A stretch of DNA of 64,000 nucleotides from Shinella sp. XGS7 (GTDB lineage: Bacteria; Pseudomonadota; Gammaproteobacteria; Burkholderiales; Burkholderiaceae_C): NCBI RefSeq assembly GCF_020535565.1, contig NZ_CP084758.1, forward strand, positions 4,477,001 through 4,541,000, written 5' to 3'. The notes below the pieces were generated by a model. The model was not told the DNA's origin. It did no database searches and saw only the letters and a program-made list of their open reading frames with translations. A program made the position numbers and the translations under genes. Shown here piece after piece: positions 44,630-54,254 of this stretch; position 1 is the stretch's first letter, and each line of letters starts with the position of its first letter.

Positions 44630-44790
44630 GAGTGGTTCCAGGACTGCCCCGGAGTTTTCAGCTCCAGCTCAGCCCTGTGGCATTTCGGCAAACCGGAGAT
44701 TGTAGCCGCTCGGCAATACGAAAAATCGCCTCGCGGAAAACCCGGGGGCCTGATCCGGGGGGAGGTGCGGTGCCCTCCCCCGGCTCAGAC

Positions 44791-47700
44791 TCAGAAGCGC
44801 GAGGCTTCGGTGGGGCGCTCGATGCGGAACCAGGCCGCATACATGGCCGGCAGGGCCAGCAGGGTCAGGGCCGTGGCCACGATCAGGCCGCCCATGATGG
44901 CCACCGCCATCGGCCCCCAGAACACCGAACGCGAGAGCGGGATCATGGCCAGCACGGCCGCCGCCGCGGTCAGCACGATGGGGCGGAAGCGCCGCACCGC
45001 CGACTCCACGATGGCGCTCCAGGCCGGCACGCCGCGCGAGCGGTCCTGCTCGATCTGGTCGATCAGGATCACCGAGTTGCGCTGGATCATGCCCATCAGG
45101 GCGATCACACCCAGCAGGGCCACGAAGCCAAAGGGGCGGTCCAGCAGCAGCAGGGCTGCGGCCACGCCGGCAATGCCCAGGGGCCCGGTCAGGAAGACCA
45201 GCATGGCGCGCGAGAAGCTCTGCAGCTGCAGCATCAGCAGGGTGAAGGTGATGAAGAGCATCACCGGCACGCCGGCCGCGATCGAGCCCTGGCCCTTGCT
45301 GCTCTCCTCCACGGCGCCGGCCACCTCGATGCTGTAGCCCGGCGGCATCTTCTTGCTCAGGGCCTGCAGCTCGGGCCAGATCTGGGCGCTGACGGTGGCG
45401 CCCTGCAGGCCCTCGGCCACATCCCCCTGCACCGTGACCGCGTAGTTGCGGCCCTCGCGCTGCAGCAGGCCCGGCTCCCAGACGAAGTCGATCTTGGCGA
45501 TCTGGGTCAGCGGGATGCTCTTGCCGCTGGCCGTGGGCACGTAGGCGCTGCCCAGGTCCGTGATGGCTTCGCGCTCCGACAGGGGCTGGCGCAGCACGAT
45601 GTCGATCAGCTTGTCGCCCTCGCGGTACTGGCCCACCGTGGTGCCGGACAGCAGGGTTCGGGTGGCCTGGGCGATGCTCTGGCTGCTCACGCCCAGGGCG
45701 CGCGCCTTGTCCTGATCCACTTCCAGGCGCAGGGCCTTGACCGACTCGTTCCAGTTGTCGTTCACGCCGCGCATATTGGGATTGGCGCGCAGGATCTCCT
45801 TGGCCTGATCGGCCCAGCGGCGCACTTCCTTGACGTTGTCGCCGGCCACGCGGAACTGCACCGGATAAGGCACCGGCGGCCCGTTGGGCAGCAGCTTGAC
45901 GCGGGCCCGCGCCTCGGGGAACTCGGCGGCCACCAGGGCCGGCAGGCGCTTGCGCAGGGCCTCGCGTTCCTTCAGGTCCTTGGGCAGGATGATGGCCTGG
46001 CTCACATTGGGCGCCGGGAAGATCTGGTCCAGCGGCAGGTAAAAGCGCGGCACGCCGCTGCCGATCCAGGTGCTGACCGTGGCCACGCCAGGCTCGCGCA
46101 TCAGGCGCGCCTCGAAGCGCTTGGCAATCTCGCGGCTCTGCTCGATGGTCGAGCCTTCGGGCAAGGTCAGGTCCACCAGGATCTCGGGACGGCTGGAGTC
46201 CGGGAAGAACTGCTGCTGCACCCGGCCCATGCCCGCCAGACCCAGGCCGAAGATCAGCAGGGTGGCGAAGATGGTCTTCCAGCGGTTCTCCACACACCAG
46301 CGCACCATGGCGCGGAAGCGGTTGTAGAAGGGCGTGTCGAAGAGTTCATGCGCCTCGCCCTCCTTGGCCGGATGGGTACGCAGCAGCAGGGCCCCGAGAT
46401 AGGGCACGAAATACACCGACACCACCCAGGAGATCAGCAGGGCCGCGGCCGTGACCGCGAAGATGGCAAAGGTGTACTCGCCGGTGGCCGACTTGGCCAG
46501 ACCGATGGGCAGGAAGCCCACGGCCGTGATCAGGGTGCCGGTGAGCATGGGCATGGCCGTCGCGTCATAGGCGAAGGTGGCCGCATGCATCTTGTCGTAG
46601 CCCTCCTCCAGCTTGCGCACCATCATCTCCACAGCAATGATGGCGTCGTCCACCAGCAGGCCCAGGGCAATGATCAGCGAACCCAGCGAGATCTTGTGCA
46701 GGCCCACGCTCCAATAGAACATGGTGACGAAGGTGATGGCCAGCACCAGGGGAATGGTGATGGCCACCACCAGACCCGGCCAGATGTCGATGCGCAGCGG
46801 CCGGGTGTGCAGACCCAGGGCGATGAAGCTCACCGCCAGCACGATCACCACGGCCTCGATCAGCACCTGAACGAACTCGTTGACCGAGCGCGCCACCGCC
46901 TGGGGCTGGTCCTGGATCTGCGAGAGCTCGATGCCCGCGGGCAGCTGCTGGCGGATCTCGCCGGCCGCCTTCTGCAGGGACTTGCCCAGGGCGATGATGT
47001 CCCCGCCCTTGGCCATGGAGATGCCCAGGGCCACCACATCCTTGCCCTGGTGACGCACCATCACCGAGGGCGGGTCCGAGTAGGCGCGGCGTACCTCGGC
47101 AATGTCCGACAGGCGCAGGCTGCTGGCCTGACCGGTGGCCGGATTGATGGCGCGGATGGGCAGCTCCTGGAGCGCCTGCACCGAGTTGAGCTGACCGCCC
47201 ACGCGCAGCTGGATATTGCCGGCACCGGCATTCAGCACACCGGCCCCCTCCACCGCGTTCTGGGCGGAGAGCTGGGCAATGATCTGGTTGAAGTCCAGGC
47301 CCAGCTCGGCCAGGCGCTTCTGCGAGACCTCGATGAAGAGCTTCTCGGCCTGCACGCCGAAGAGCTCCACCTTGGCCACATCCGGCACCTTGAGCAGGCG
47401 CGAGCGCACGCGGTCGGCATGCTCGCGCAGCTCCTCGCGGCTGAAGCCGTCGGCCGAGAGGGCCAGGATGGAGCCGTAGACATCGCCGAACTCGTCGTTG
47501 AAGAGCGGCCCGATCACGCCCTGCGGCAGGGTGGCGCGCATATCGCCGATCTTCTTGCGCACCAGGTACCAGGTGCCGGCCACCTCGGCCGGCGGCGTGC
47601 TGTCCTTGAGCTGGAACAGTGTCAGCGACTCACCCGGCTTGGTGAAGCTGCGCACCTTGTCGGCATGCGGCACCTCCTGCAGGGTCTTCTCGATCTTGTC

Positions 47701-47924
47701 GGTCACCTGCTCGGCCACCTGCTGGGCCGTGGCGCCCGGCCAGAAGGCCTGGACCACCATGATGCGGAAGGTGAAGGGGGGTCTTCGTCCTGGCCCAGCT
47801 GGAAGTAGGCGGCAAAGCCCATCACCATCAGCACCACCATCAGGTAGCGCGTCAGGGCGGGATGCTCCAGGGCCCAGCGCGAGACATTGAAGCGCGAGGC
47901 TTGCGGCGTGTGGGAGGCGCTCAT
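44791..47924 (-). CDS. RND efflux pump permease, interrupted by a homopolymer frameshift
   Basis: Inner-membrane RND drug/solute exporter of about 1,045 aa when restored. The N-terminus MSASHTPQASRFNVSRWALE to AAYFQLGQDEDPP is in one frame. The rest (IMVVQAFWPGATAQQVAEQV onward) is in another. The switch lies at a run of six C (plus-strand G6, 47776-47781); one extra C restores ...DEDPPFTFRIMVVQ. The TM4 proton-relay Asp pair is in LGLLVDDAIIAVEMMVRKLE. It is downstream of its membrane-fusion partner (16-base gap). No outer-membrane channel gene is adjacent. Likely a consensus error rather than a real pseudogene. Confidence 0.85.
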
Positions 47925-47940
47925 GAGCTGCGGCCCTCTC

Positions 47941-49065
47941 TCAGCGCGAGGCCGCAGTGGCCGCCGGCGCCACATAGCGCGTGACCTTCTGGCCCGGGGT
48001 GAGCACATGCACGCCGGCCGTCACCACCTCCTGGCCCGGGTTCAGGCCGCCGGCCACCAGCACCTCGTTGTTCTCAGCGCCGCTGACCTGGATGGGCTGC
48101 AGCTTCAGGCTCATGCTCTGCGGGTCCAGCACCCAGACCGAGGTCTTGCCCTGCTGCTCCAGCACCGCCGTCAGCGGCAGCTTGATCAGCTTGTCCTGCT
48201 TGGGCAGTGCCAGGCTCACGGTGGCGGTCTGGCCCAGGCGGGCGTCCAGCTTGCCGGCATCGGCCTTGACCAGGAAGGTGCGGGTGGTCGGATCGGCCGC
48301 GGCCGAGACCTCGCGCAGCTGCACCGGCAGCGGCGCCTGATCACTGCCCCACAGGCGCACGGTCAGCGCGCCGGGGCGGGCCGCGGCCTCGCGCAGGCGG
48401 CCGATCAGATGCTCGGGCACCGAGAACACCACATCGCGCGGGCCGTCATGGGCCAGCTGCAGCACCGGGGTGCCGGCGCCCACCACCATGCCGGGCTCGG
48501 CCAGCACGCCGGTGATCACGCCGGGCGCATCGGCGCGCAGCAGCGCGTAGTCGGACTGGTTGCCCTGCACATTGGCCTGCGCCTTGGCCTGGTCCAGCTG
48601 GGCCTGGGCAGCCTTGAAGGCCGCGTCGCGGCGCTCCAGCTCGGCCGAGCTGATGAAGCCCTGCTGGTGCAGATCGATGAAGCGCTTGTAGTCAGCGCCG
48701 GCCTGGTCACGGTTGACCCGTGCGGCATTCATGGCGGCACGGGCGGCCTCCTGGGCCAGCTGCAGGTCCTGGCCGTCCAGCCGGGCCAGCAACTGCCCCG
48801 GCTTGACCACATCGCCCAGATTGGCACGGCGCTCCAGCAGCTTGCCGCCCACGCGGAAGGACAGGCGCGACTCGGTGCGCGCACGCAGCTCGGCCGCATA
48901 TTCCAGCACCTGGCCCGCGCTTTCGCCGGCCACCACCTGGGTGCGGACCGCGCGCACCGGCTCGGGTGCGGCCTCTTTCTTGCCGCAGGCCGCGAGCATC
49001 AACAGGAGCGCGGCACTCACCGCCAGGAGCATGCCGGAACGCGCCGGCGACAGGACATGGGGCAT
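47941..49065 (-). CDS. RND efflux periplasmic adaptor (membrane fusion protein)
   Basis: Lipoprotein adaptor of 374 aa. Its signal peptide ends in LLLMLAACGKKEA, with lipidated Cys at about residue 27. The hairpin/lipoyl region includes VRTQVVAGESAGQVLEYAAE, RVGGKLLERRANLGDVVKPG and ADAPGVITGVLAEPGMVVGA. The C-terminal barrel and membrane-proximal domains follow. Start MPHVLSPARSGM at 49065. It is the first gene of the efflux operon, preceded by a TetR-type palindrome at 49117-49130. Confidence 0.9.
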   Translation of the reverse strand: MPHVLSPARSGMLLAVSAALLLMLAACGKKEAAPEPVRAVRTQVVAGESAGQVLEYAAELRARTESRLSFRVGGKLLERRANLGDVVKPGQLLARLDGQDLQLAQEAARAAMNAARVNRDQAGADYKRFIDLHQQGFISSAELERRDAAFKAAQAQLDQAKAQANVQGNQSDYALLRADAPGVITGVLAEPGMVVGAGTPVLQLAHDGPRDVVFSVPEHLIGRLREAAARPGALTVRLWGSDQAPLPVQLREVSAAADPTTRTFLVKADAGKLDARLGQTATVSLALPKQDKLIKLPLTAVLEQQGKTSVWVLDPQSMSLKLQPIQVSGAENNEVLVAGGLNPGQEVVTAGVHVLTPGQKVTRYVAPAATAASR

Positions 49066-49116
49066 GGACAACCTCGATAGGAACGGAAGGCCAGGATCTG
49101 CCTGGATCCGCAACTG

Positions 49117-49136
49117 ACTGACTGGTCAGTAATGTA
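49117..49136 (-). promoter_or_regulatory. TetR/AcrR-type operator over the efflux promoter
   Basis: ACTGACTGGTCAGT (49117-49130) is a perfect 6-2-6 inverted repeat. It immediately follows a TACATT (49131-49136, minus strand), which could be the -10 box. The GACTGGTCAGT-like sequence is typical of AcrR/TetR repressors of RND pumps. The regulator gene is not next to it; the divergent gene is hpnC. Confidence 0.5.
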
Positions 49137-49196
49137 TGAGCCGACACACCCGCTGTCAAACTGCCGCCTTAGGGGTGCCACGTAAAACCCAAGACA

Positions 49197-50048
49197 ATGC
49201 CGGCCGTGAGCATAGAGCACTACGAGAACTTCCCCGTCGCCTCCTGGTTGTGTCCGCCAGCACTGCGCCCCGCCGTGGTGGCCATCTACCACTTCGCCCG
49301 CTGCGCCGACGATCTGGCCGACGAGGGCGACGACAGCCCCGCGCAGCGCCTGGCCGCGCTGCGCGCCTACCGGGCGGACCTGCAGGCCGTCGCGGCCGGG
49401 CATGCCCCTTCCGAGCGCTGGCAGCGCCCGGTGTTCGCCGCCCTGGGGCCGGTGATCGCCAGGCACCAGCTGCCCCTGCCCCTGCTGGAGGCCTTGCTGG
49501 ACGCCTTCGAGCAGGATCTGGTCAAGCAGCGCTACGCCGACCGCGCCGAGCTGCTGGACTACTGCCGCCGCTCGGCCAATCCGGTGGGCCGCCTGCTGCT
49601 GCACCTCTACGGCATCCACGACGCTGCCTCGCTGCGCCGCTCCGACGCCATCTGCAGCAGCCTGCAGCTGATCAATTTCTGGCAGGACTTCAGCCGCGAT
49701 CTGCCGCGCGGCCGCGTCTACGCGCCGGCCGGCGATCTGGTCCGCCACGGCCTGAGCGCCGAGGACCTGCTGGCCGGGCGCGACGGCCCCGCGGCACGCG
49801 CGCTGATCCGCGATCTCTGCGACTGGGCGCACGCCCTGATGCTCGAGGGCGCGCCCCTGGTGCACCGCCTCCCGGGACGGGCGGGCTGGGAGCTGCGTCT
49901 GGTGGTACAAGGCGGCCTGCGCATTCTTGAGAAAATCCGCCGGATGGATCACGCCAGCCTCACTCACCGCCCCCGCATCACCGCCCTGGACCTGCCATTC
50001 CTGCTGATGGGCAGCCTGCGCATGCGCGCCGCGGAGGGCCAGGCGTGA
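49197..50048 (+). CDS. hpnC: Squalene synthase HpnC
   Basis: Hydroxysqualene synthase of the HpnCDE route, 283 aa, turning presqualene diphosphate into hydroxysqualene. Trans-isoprenyl-synthase Asp motifs are ARCADDLADEGDD (about residues 34-46) and LINFWQDFSRDLPRGRVY (about 158-175). Start ATG at 49197; a GTG 9 bases later is possible. The stop overlaps the hpnD start by 4 bases (GTGA), which marks a coupled operon. Confidence 0.92.
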   Translation: MPAVSIEHYENFPVASWLCPPALRPAVVAIYHFARCADDLADEGDDSPAQRLAALRAYRADLQAVAAGHAPSERWQRPVFAALGPVIARHQLPLPLLEALLDAFEQDLVKQRYADRAELLDYCRRSANPVGRLLLHLYGIHDAASLRRSDAICSSLQLINFWQDFSRDLPRGRVYAPAGDLVRHGLSAEDLLAGRDGPAARALIRDLCDWAHALMLEGAPLVHRLPGRAGWELRLVVQGGLRILEKIRRMDHASLTHRPRITALDLPFLLMGSLRMRAAEGQA

Positions 50049-50893
50049 CGCCCGAGCAATACGTCCAGGACAAGGCAGCCAAGAGCGGCTCCAGCTTCTA
50101 CTACGCCTTCCTCTTCCTGCCGCCGCCCCGGCGCGCTGCCATCACCGCCTTCTACGCCTTCTGCCGCGAGGTGGACGATGTGGTGGATGAGATCCAGGAC
50201 CCCGGCGTGGCGGCCACCAAGCTGGCCTGGTGGCGCAAGGAGGTGGCCAATGCCTTTGCCGGCCAGCCCCAGCACCCGGTGATGAAGGCCCTGATGCCCC
50301 ATGTGGCGGACTACGAGATCCGCGCCGAGCACCTGAATGCGGTGATCGAGGGCTGCCAGATGGACCTGGACCAGACCCGCTACCTGGACTACCCCGGCCT
50401 GCAGCGCTACTGCCATCTGGTGGCCGGCGTGGTGGGCGAGGTGGCCTCGGGCATCTTCGGCCGCACGGACGCCCAGACCGTGGCCTATGCCCACAAGCTG
50501 GGCCTGGCCATGCAGCTCACCAACATCATCCGTGACGTGGGCGACGACGCCAGGCGAGGCCGCATCTACCTGCCGGTCTCCGAGCTGCAGCAGTTCGACG
50601 TCAAGGCCCACGAGATCCTCAAGCGCGACAAGCCCTGGGGCTATAGCGAGCGCTTCACAGCCCTGATGAAGTTCCAGGCCGCGCGCGCCCACGCCCTCTA
50701 CGACGAGGCCCTGGCCCTGCTGCCCGAGGCCGATCGCCGCGCCCAGAAGCCCGGGCTGATGATGGCCAATATCTACCGCGCCCTGCTGCGCGAGATCGAA
50801 GCCGAGCATTTCCAGGTGCTGCAGCAGCGCATCTCGCTGACCCCGCTGCGCAAGCTCTGGATCGCGATGAAGACCAATTGGCGAGGCCGGTGA
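50045..50893 (+). CDS. hpnD: Presqualene diphosphate synthase HpnD
   Basis: Condenses two farnesyl diphosphates to presqualene diphosphate; 282 aa. Asp-rich motifs are FCREVDDVVDEIQD (about residues 38-51) and LTNIIRDVGDDARRGRIYLP (about 158-178). GTG start, coupled to hpnC. It is followed after 87 bases by hpnE; that spacer is extremely GC-rich and contains the hairpin CCCCCTCAAGGGGG near 50922-50935, a repeat style common between Burkholderiales genes. Confidence 0.94.
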   Translation: MTPEQYVQDKAAKSGSSFYYAFLFLPPPRRAAITAFYAFCREVDDVVDEIQDPGVAATKLAWWRKEVANAFAGQPQHPVMKALMPHVADYEIRAEHLNAVIEGCQMDLDQTRYLDYPGLQRYCHLVAGVVGEVASGIFGRTDAQTVAYAHKLGLAMQLTNIIRDVGDDARRGRIYLPVSELQQFDVKAHEILKRDKPWGYSERFTALMKFQAARAHALYDEALALLPEADRRAQKPGLMMANIYRALLREIEAEHFQVLQQRISLTPLRKLWIAMKTNWRGR

Positions 50894-50980
50894 TGACTCC
50901 CCCCTACCGGCTGCGCCGGCCCCCTCAAGGGGGCGCCGCCGGCAGCCCGGCAGAGCCGGTTCTGCGGCGGCCGCTCGGTC

Positions 50981-52261
50981 ATGAAGATTGCAGTTGTTGG
51001 TGGGGGCTGGGCCGGTCTGGCAGCGGCCGTCACCCTCAGCCAGGCCGGGCAGCAGGTCAGCCTCTTCGAGATGGCGGCCCGGCCCGGGGGCCGCGCCCGC
51101 AGCCTGGACGGCGCGGAACCGCGCCTGGACAATGGCCAGCACATCCTGATCGGCGCCTACCGCGAGAGCCTGGACCTGATGCGCCAGGTCGGCGCCCGGC
51201 CCGACGAGCTGCTGCTGCGCCTGCCCCTGCGCCTGCGCTACCCGCAGCACGAGGGTCTGCGCCTGCCGCCGGGTCCGCCCCTGCCGGCCTTTGCGCGCGC
51301 GGTGCTGGGCTATGGCGCCTGGCCCTGGGGCGCCCGCCTGGCCCTGCTGCGCGCCAGCCTGGGCTGGACCCTGAGCGGCTTTGACTGCGACCCGCGCCTG
51401 AGCGTGGACGCGCTGTGCCAGGCCTTGCCCGCCGCCGTGCGCCAGGAGCTGATCGATCCCCTGTGCGTGGCCGCGCTCAACACCCCGGCCCGCGAGGCCA
51501 GCGCCCAGGTCTTTCTGCGCGTGCTGCGCGACGCCCTCTTCAGCGGCCCCGGCTCGGCCGATCTGCTGCTGCCGCGCCGCCCCTTGGGCGAGCTGCTGGC
51601 CGAGCCGGCCGCCGCCTGGCTGGAGGCCCGCGATGCCACGCTGCACTGGCAGCGGCGCATCAGCCGCCTGGAAGCAGGCCCGCGCCTGGACGGCGAAGCC
51701 TTTGAGGCCGTGATCCTGGCCTGCAGCGCCGGCGAGGCGGCGCGCCTGGCTGCGCCGCTGGCGCCGGACTGGGCGGCGCGTGCGGCGGCCCTGCGCTTCG
51801 AGCCCATCGTCACCGTCTATCTGGAAAGCCCCGGCAGCGCCCTGCCCGCGCCCATGATCGCCCTGCACGAGAGCGCGGAGCAGCCCGCCCAGTTCGCCTT
51901 CGACCTGGGCCAGCTGGGCCATGCACCGGGGCGCTTTGCCTTTGTGATCAGCGGCGCCGCGCCCTGGGTGGCGCGCGGCCTGGACGCCACCGCGGCGGCC
52001 GTGCTGGCCCAGGCCCAGGCGGTGCTGGCCTGGCGCAGCCCGCCCACCCTGCTGCGCTGCCTGGCCGAGAAACGCGCCACCTTTGCCTGCACCCCGGGCC
52101 TGCTGCGCCCGGCCGCGGCCGTGGCCCCGGGCCTCTGGGCCGCGGGCGACTATGTGGATGGGCCCTACCCCGCCACGCTGGAGGGTGCGGTGCGCTCGGG
52201 CCGCGCGGCCGCACAGGCGGTGCTGGCGGTGCCGGGCGCTCAGAGCCCGCTGCGGCCATAG
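50981..52261 (+). CDS. hpnE: Hydroxysqualene dehydroxylase HpnE (FAD amine-oxidase family)
   Basis: Flavoprotein of 426 aa completing squalene synthesis. The N-terminal dinucleotide-binding motif is KIAVVGGGWAGLAAAVTLSQ (residues 2-21), followed by PGGRARSLD. The C-terminal FAD motif is LWAAGDYVDGPYPATLEGAV, with RSGRAAAQA. The last 22 bases overlap the convergent TIGR03790 gene. Together hpnCDE supply squalene, presumably for hopanoids or carotenoid-like lipids; no cyclase gene is in the window. Confidence 0.93.
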   Translation: MKIAVVGGGWAGLAAAVTLSQAGQQVSLFEMAARPGGRARSLDGAEPRLDNGQHILIGAYRESLDLMRQVGARPDELLLRLPLRLRYPQHEGLRLPPGPPLPAFARAVLGYGAWPWGARLALLRASLGWTLSGFDCDPRLSVDALCQALPAAVRQELIDPLCVAALNTPAREASAQVFLRVLRDALFSGPGSADLLLPRRPLGELLAEPAAAWLEARDATLHWQRRISRLEAGPRLDGEAFEAVILACSAGEAARLAAPLAPDWAARAAALRFEPIVTVYLESPGSALPAPMIALHESAEQPAQFAFDLGQLGHAPGRFAFVISGAAPWVARGLDATAAAVLAQAQAVLAWRSPPTLLRCLAEKRATFACTPGLLRPAAAVAPGLWAAGDYVDGPYPATLEGAVRSGRAAAQAVLAVPGAQSPLRP

Positions 52262-53307
52262 GGCGCCGCCAGCGGCTCGCCCACGAACACGCTCTGCCCC
52301 GGCCACAGCACGCTGCGCCAATAGGCTTCCAGCGCGCTCTGCCCCTGCAGATAGTTCAGCAGCAGCAGTTGCGGGTGCGGAAACTTCTGCAGATGGTTGC
52401 AGGGCTCGCTCACCGCGCCATGGCTGGCCGTGGCCCCCGCCTCGATCCAGTCCAGCGCGCTCATCTGCGGGCCGCTCGTGCGCTCCAGCTGGCCACCCAG
52501 CGAGGTCAGGTGATCAGCCAGGGCGCCGGGGATGAAGGGAATGCGCTCCAGCCCTTCCACCCGCGCCAGGCCGGTCTGGTAGAGCAGCACCTCGCTGAGC
52601 TCGGGCAGGGCCGCCTGGGCCACGCGCCGGGTCTGCAGGCCGTAGGCCCAGAGCCGGCTCTCGGGCGGGAACAGGGGCTCGCGCACATTGCGGGCCTTGT
52701 CCTCGGTGGCGGCAAACACGGCCTGCACCGGCGGCGTGCCGCGCTCCAGCAGGGAGCGGTCGGCCGCCACGCCGCGCTCGATCAGGGCCTTGGCGCTCTC
52801 CACCGAGCGCGCCGCCAGCAGCATGGCCGGGCGCAGGCCCAGATCGCTGAAGGGCTTGTGGCCCGTGTAGGCCGGATAGGGCGAGGGCTTGGAGGCCGCG
52901 CAGCTGTTCTTGCACAGCTCGGGCTGAAAGCCCAGGGCCAGGGCCCCGGTGATGGAGTTGCAGGCCACGGCATAGGGCTGGCTCCAGGCCAGCACCAGGG
53001 CCTGCACCTGGGGGCCCAGGCGCTCGTCCAGCTGGGCCTTGAAGGCCTCGAACTCGGCCGGACTCAGCACCGCCTGGCGCGGCAGATCGAGCGTGATCAG
53101 CTGCTGGGGCGCGAGGCCGCGCCTCTTCGCATACTCGGCCCCCACCGCCACCGAGTAAGGGTCGCTGCGGTTGATGACCAGGGCGATATCGGCCGCCACC
53201 AGGCGCCCCTGGGGCGCCGGCACCCGCAGCCAGCCCGGGCCGGACTGGGCCTGCGCCGACAGCGCCAGCAAGGCCCCTGCAAACAACACAATGATGCGGC
53301 GCAGCAT
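52240..53307 (-). CDS. TIGR03790 family protein (uncharacterised, secreted)
   Basis: A 355-aa protein with a signal peptide (MLRRIIVLFAGALLALSAQA). It then reads GWLRVPAPQGRLVAADIALV, INRSDPYSVAVGAEYAKRRG and WSQPYAVACNSITGALALGF. These match my memory of the TIGR03790 family, whose function is unknown. Several Cys (VACNSIT, CKNSCAASK) may form disulfides. The start at 53307 is chosen to give a clean signal peptide; the frame continues upstream to 53415 without support. It is divergent from the IclR gene. Confidence 0.72.
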   Translation of the reverse strand: MLRRIIVLFAGALLALSAQAQSGPGWLRVPAPQGRLVAADIALVINRSDPYSVAVGAEYAKRRGLAPQQLITLDLPRQAVLSPAEFEAFKAQLDERLGPQVQALVLAWSQPYAVACNSITGALALGFQPELCKNSCAASKPSPYPAYTGHKPFSDLGLRPAMLLAARSVESAKALIERGVAADRSLLERGTPPVQAVFAATEDKARNVREPLFPPESRLWAYGLQTRRVAQAALPELSEVLLYQTGLARVEGLERIPFIPGALADHLTSLGGQLERTSGPQMSALDWIEAGATASHGAVSEPCNHLQKFPHPQLLLLNYLQGQSALEAYWRSVLWPGQSVFVGEPLAAPYGRSGL

Positions 53308-53423
53308 TTCGCCATGCAAAATCGACTCAGAATCCCGCACAATCAAACATCCATGGAAAGCCCGCCGATCCCAGGATACGGCCGGGTCATGACAGCAAAA
53401 GAAAACAACACACAAGCAGGGCC

Positions 53424-54191
53424 ATGAAGAGCAAAGAGGGGCAAACGCCCGCCATTCAGGTGCTGGAACGCAGCTTCGCGCTGCTGGACGTCTTGGCCAG
53501 CCATCAGGACCCCGTGTCGCTGAAGCAGATCAGCGAGGCCACCGGCCTGCACCCCTCCACCGCGCACCGCATTCTCAACGACCTGGCCATAGGCCGATTC
53601 GTCGACAGGCCCGAGGCCGGCAGCTACCGCCTGGGCATGCGCATGCTGGAGCTGGGCAATCTGGTCAAGGCGCGTCTGGACGTGCGCGATGCGGCACTCT
53701 CGCCCATGCGCGAGCTGCACAAGTTCACCCACCAGCCGGTCAATCTCTCGGTGCGCCAGGGCGATGAAATCGTCTATATCGAGCGCACCTACAGCGAGCG
53801 CTCGGGCATGCAGGTCGTGCGCGCCGTGGGCGGCCGTGCGCCCCTGCACCTGACCTCGGTGGGCAAGCTCTTCCTGGCCAGCGACGACCCGCAGCGCGTG
53901 CGTGCCTACGCCACCCGCACCGGCCTGGCCGGCCACACCAAGAACAGCCTCACCGAGATCAATGCCCTGGAGCGCGAGCTGGCCCTGATCCGCCAGCGCG
54001 GCCTCTCGCGCGACGACGAGGAACTGGAGCTGGGTGTGCGCTGCATGGCCGCCGGCATCTACGACGACCAGGGCAAGCTGGTGGCAGGCCTGTCCATCTC
54101 GGCCCCGGCCGACCGCCTGGAAGAAGGCTGGCTGGCGCGACTCAAGGAAACCGCTTCGCAGATCTCGCAGGCCCTGGGCTACCGGGGCTGA
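53424..54191 (+). CDS. IclR-family transcriptional regulator
   Basis: A 255-aa regulator with an N-terminal winged helix (VLERSFALLDVLASHQDPVS, LKQISEATGLHPSTAHRILN, about residues 12-60) and a C-terminal IclR effector domain (VRQGDEIVYIERTYSERSGM, RAPLHLTSVGKLFLASDD, GVRCMAAGIYDDQGKLVAGL). The ATG at 53424 lies 116 bases from the divergent TIGR03790 start. The target is unknown; it could regulate itself and that neighbour. Confidence 0.92.
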   Translation: MKSKEGQTPAIQVLERSFALLDVLASHQDPVSLKQISEATGLHPSTAHRILNDLAIGRFVDRPEAGSYRLGMRMLELGNLVKARLDVRDAALSPMRELHKFTHQPVNLSVRQGDEIVYIERTYSERSGMQVVRAVGGRAPLHLTSVGKLFLASDDPQRVRAYATRTGLAGHTKNSLTEINALERELALIRQRGLSRDDEELELGVRCMAAGIYDDQGKLVAGLSISAPADRLEEGWLARLKETASQISQALGYRG

Positions 54192-54210
54192 GTCACCGCC
54201 ACCAAAGCAA

Positions 54211-54233
54211 AAGCGCCCCGCGGGGCGCTTTTT
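54211..54233 (+). terminator. Rho-independent terminator of the IclR gene
   Basis: A 10-bp perfect stem AAGCGCCCCG / CGGGGCGCTT leads into TTTC. It lies 19 bases after the stop and between convergent genes. Confidence 0.85.
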
Positions 54234-54254
54234 CGCATCAAGCCGGGCGAAGGA

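Noticed and set aside
44602-47808. A 1,068-codon open frame antisense to the RND pump
   Set aside because: His/Gln/Gly-rich shadow; the minus-strand RND protein is clearly the real gene.
44791-47924. RND permease as a genuine decaying pseudogene
   Set aside because: One homopolymer shift is the only lesion in over 3 kb, codons look under selection, and ilvB shows the same lesion type, so error is more likely than decay.
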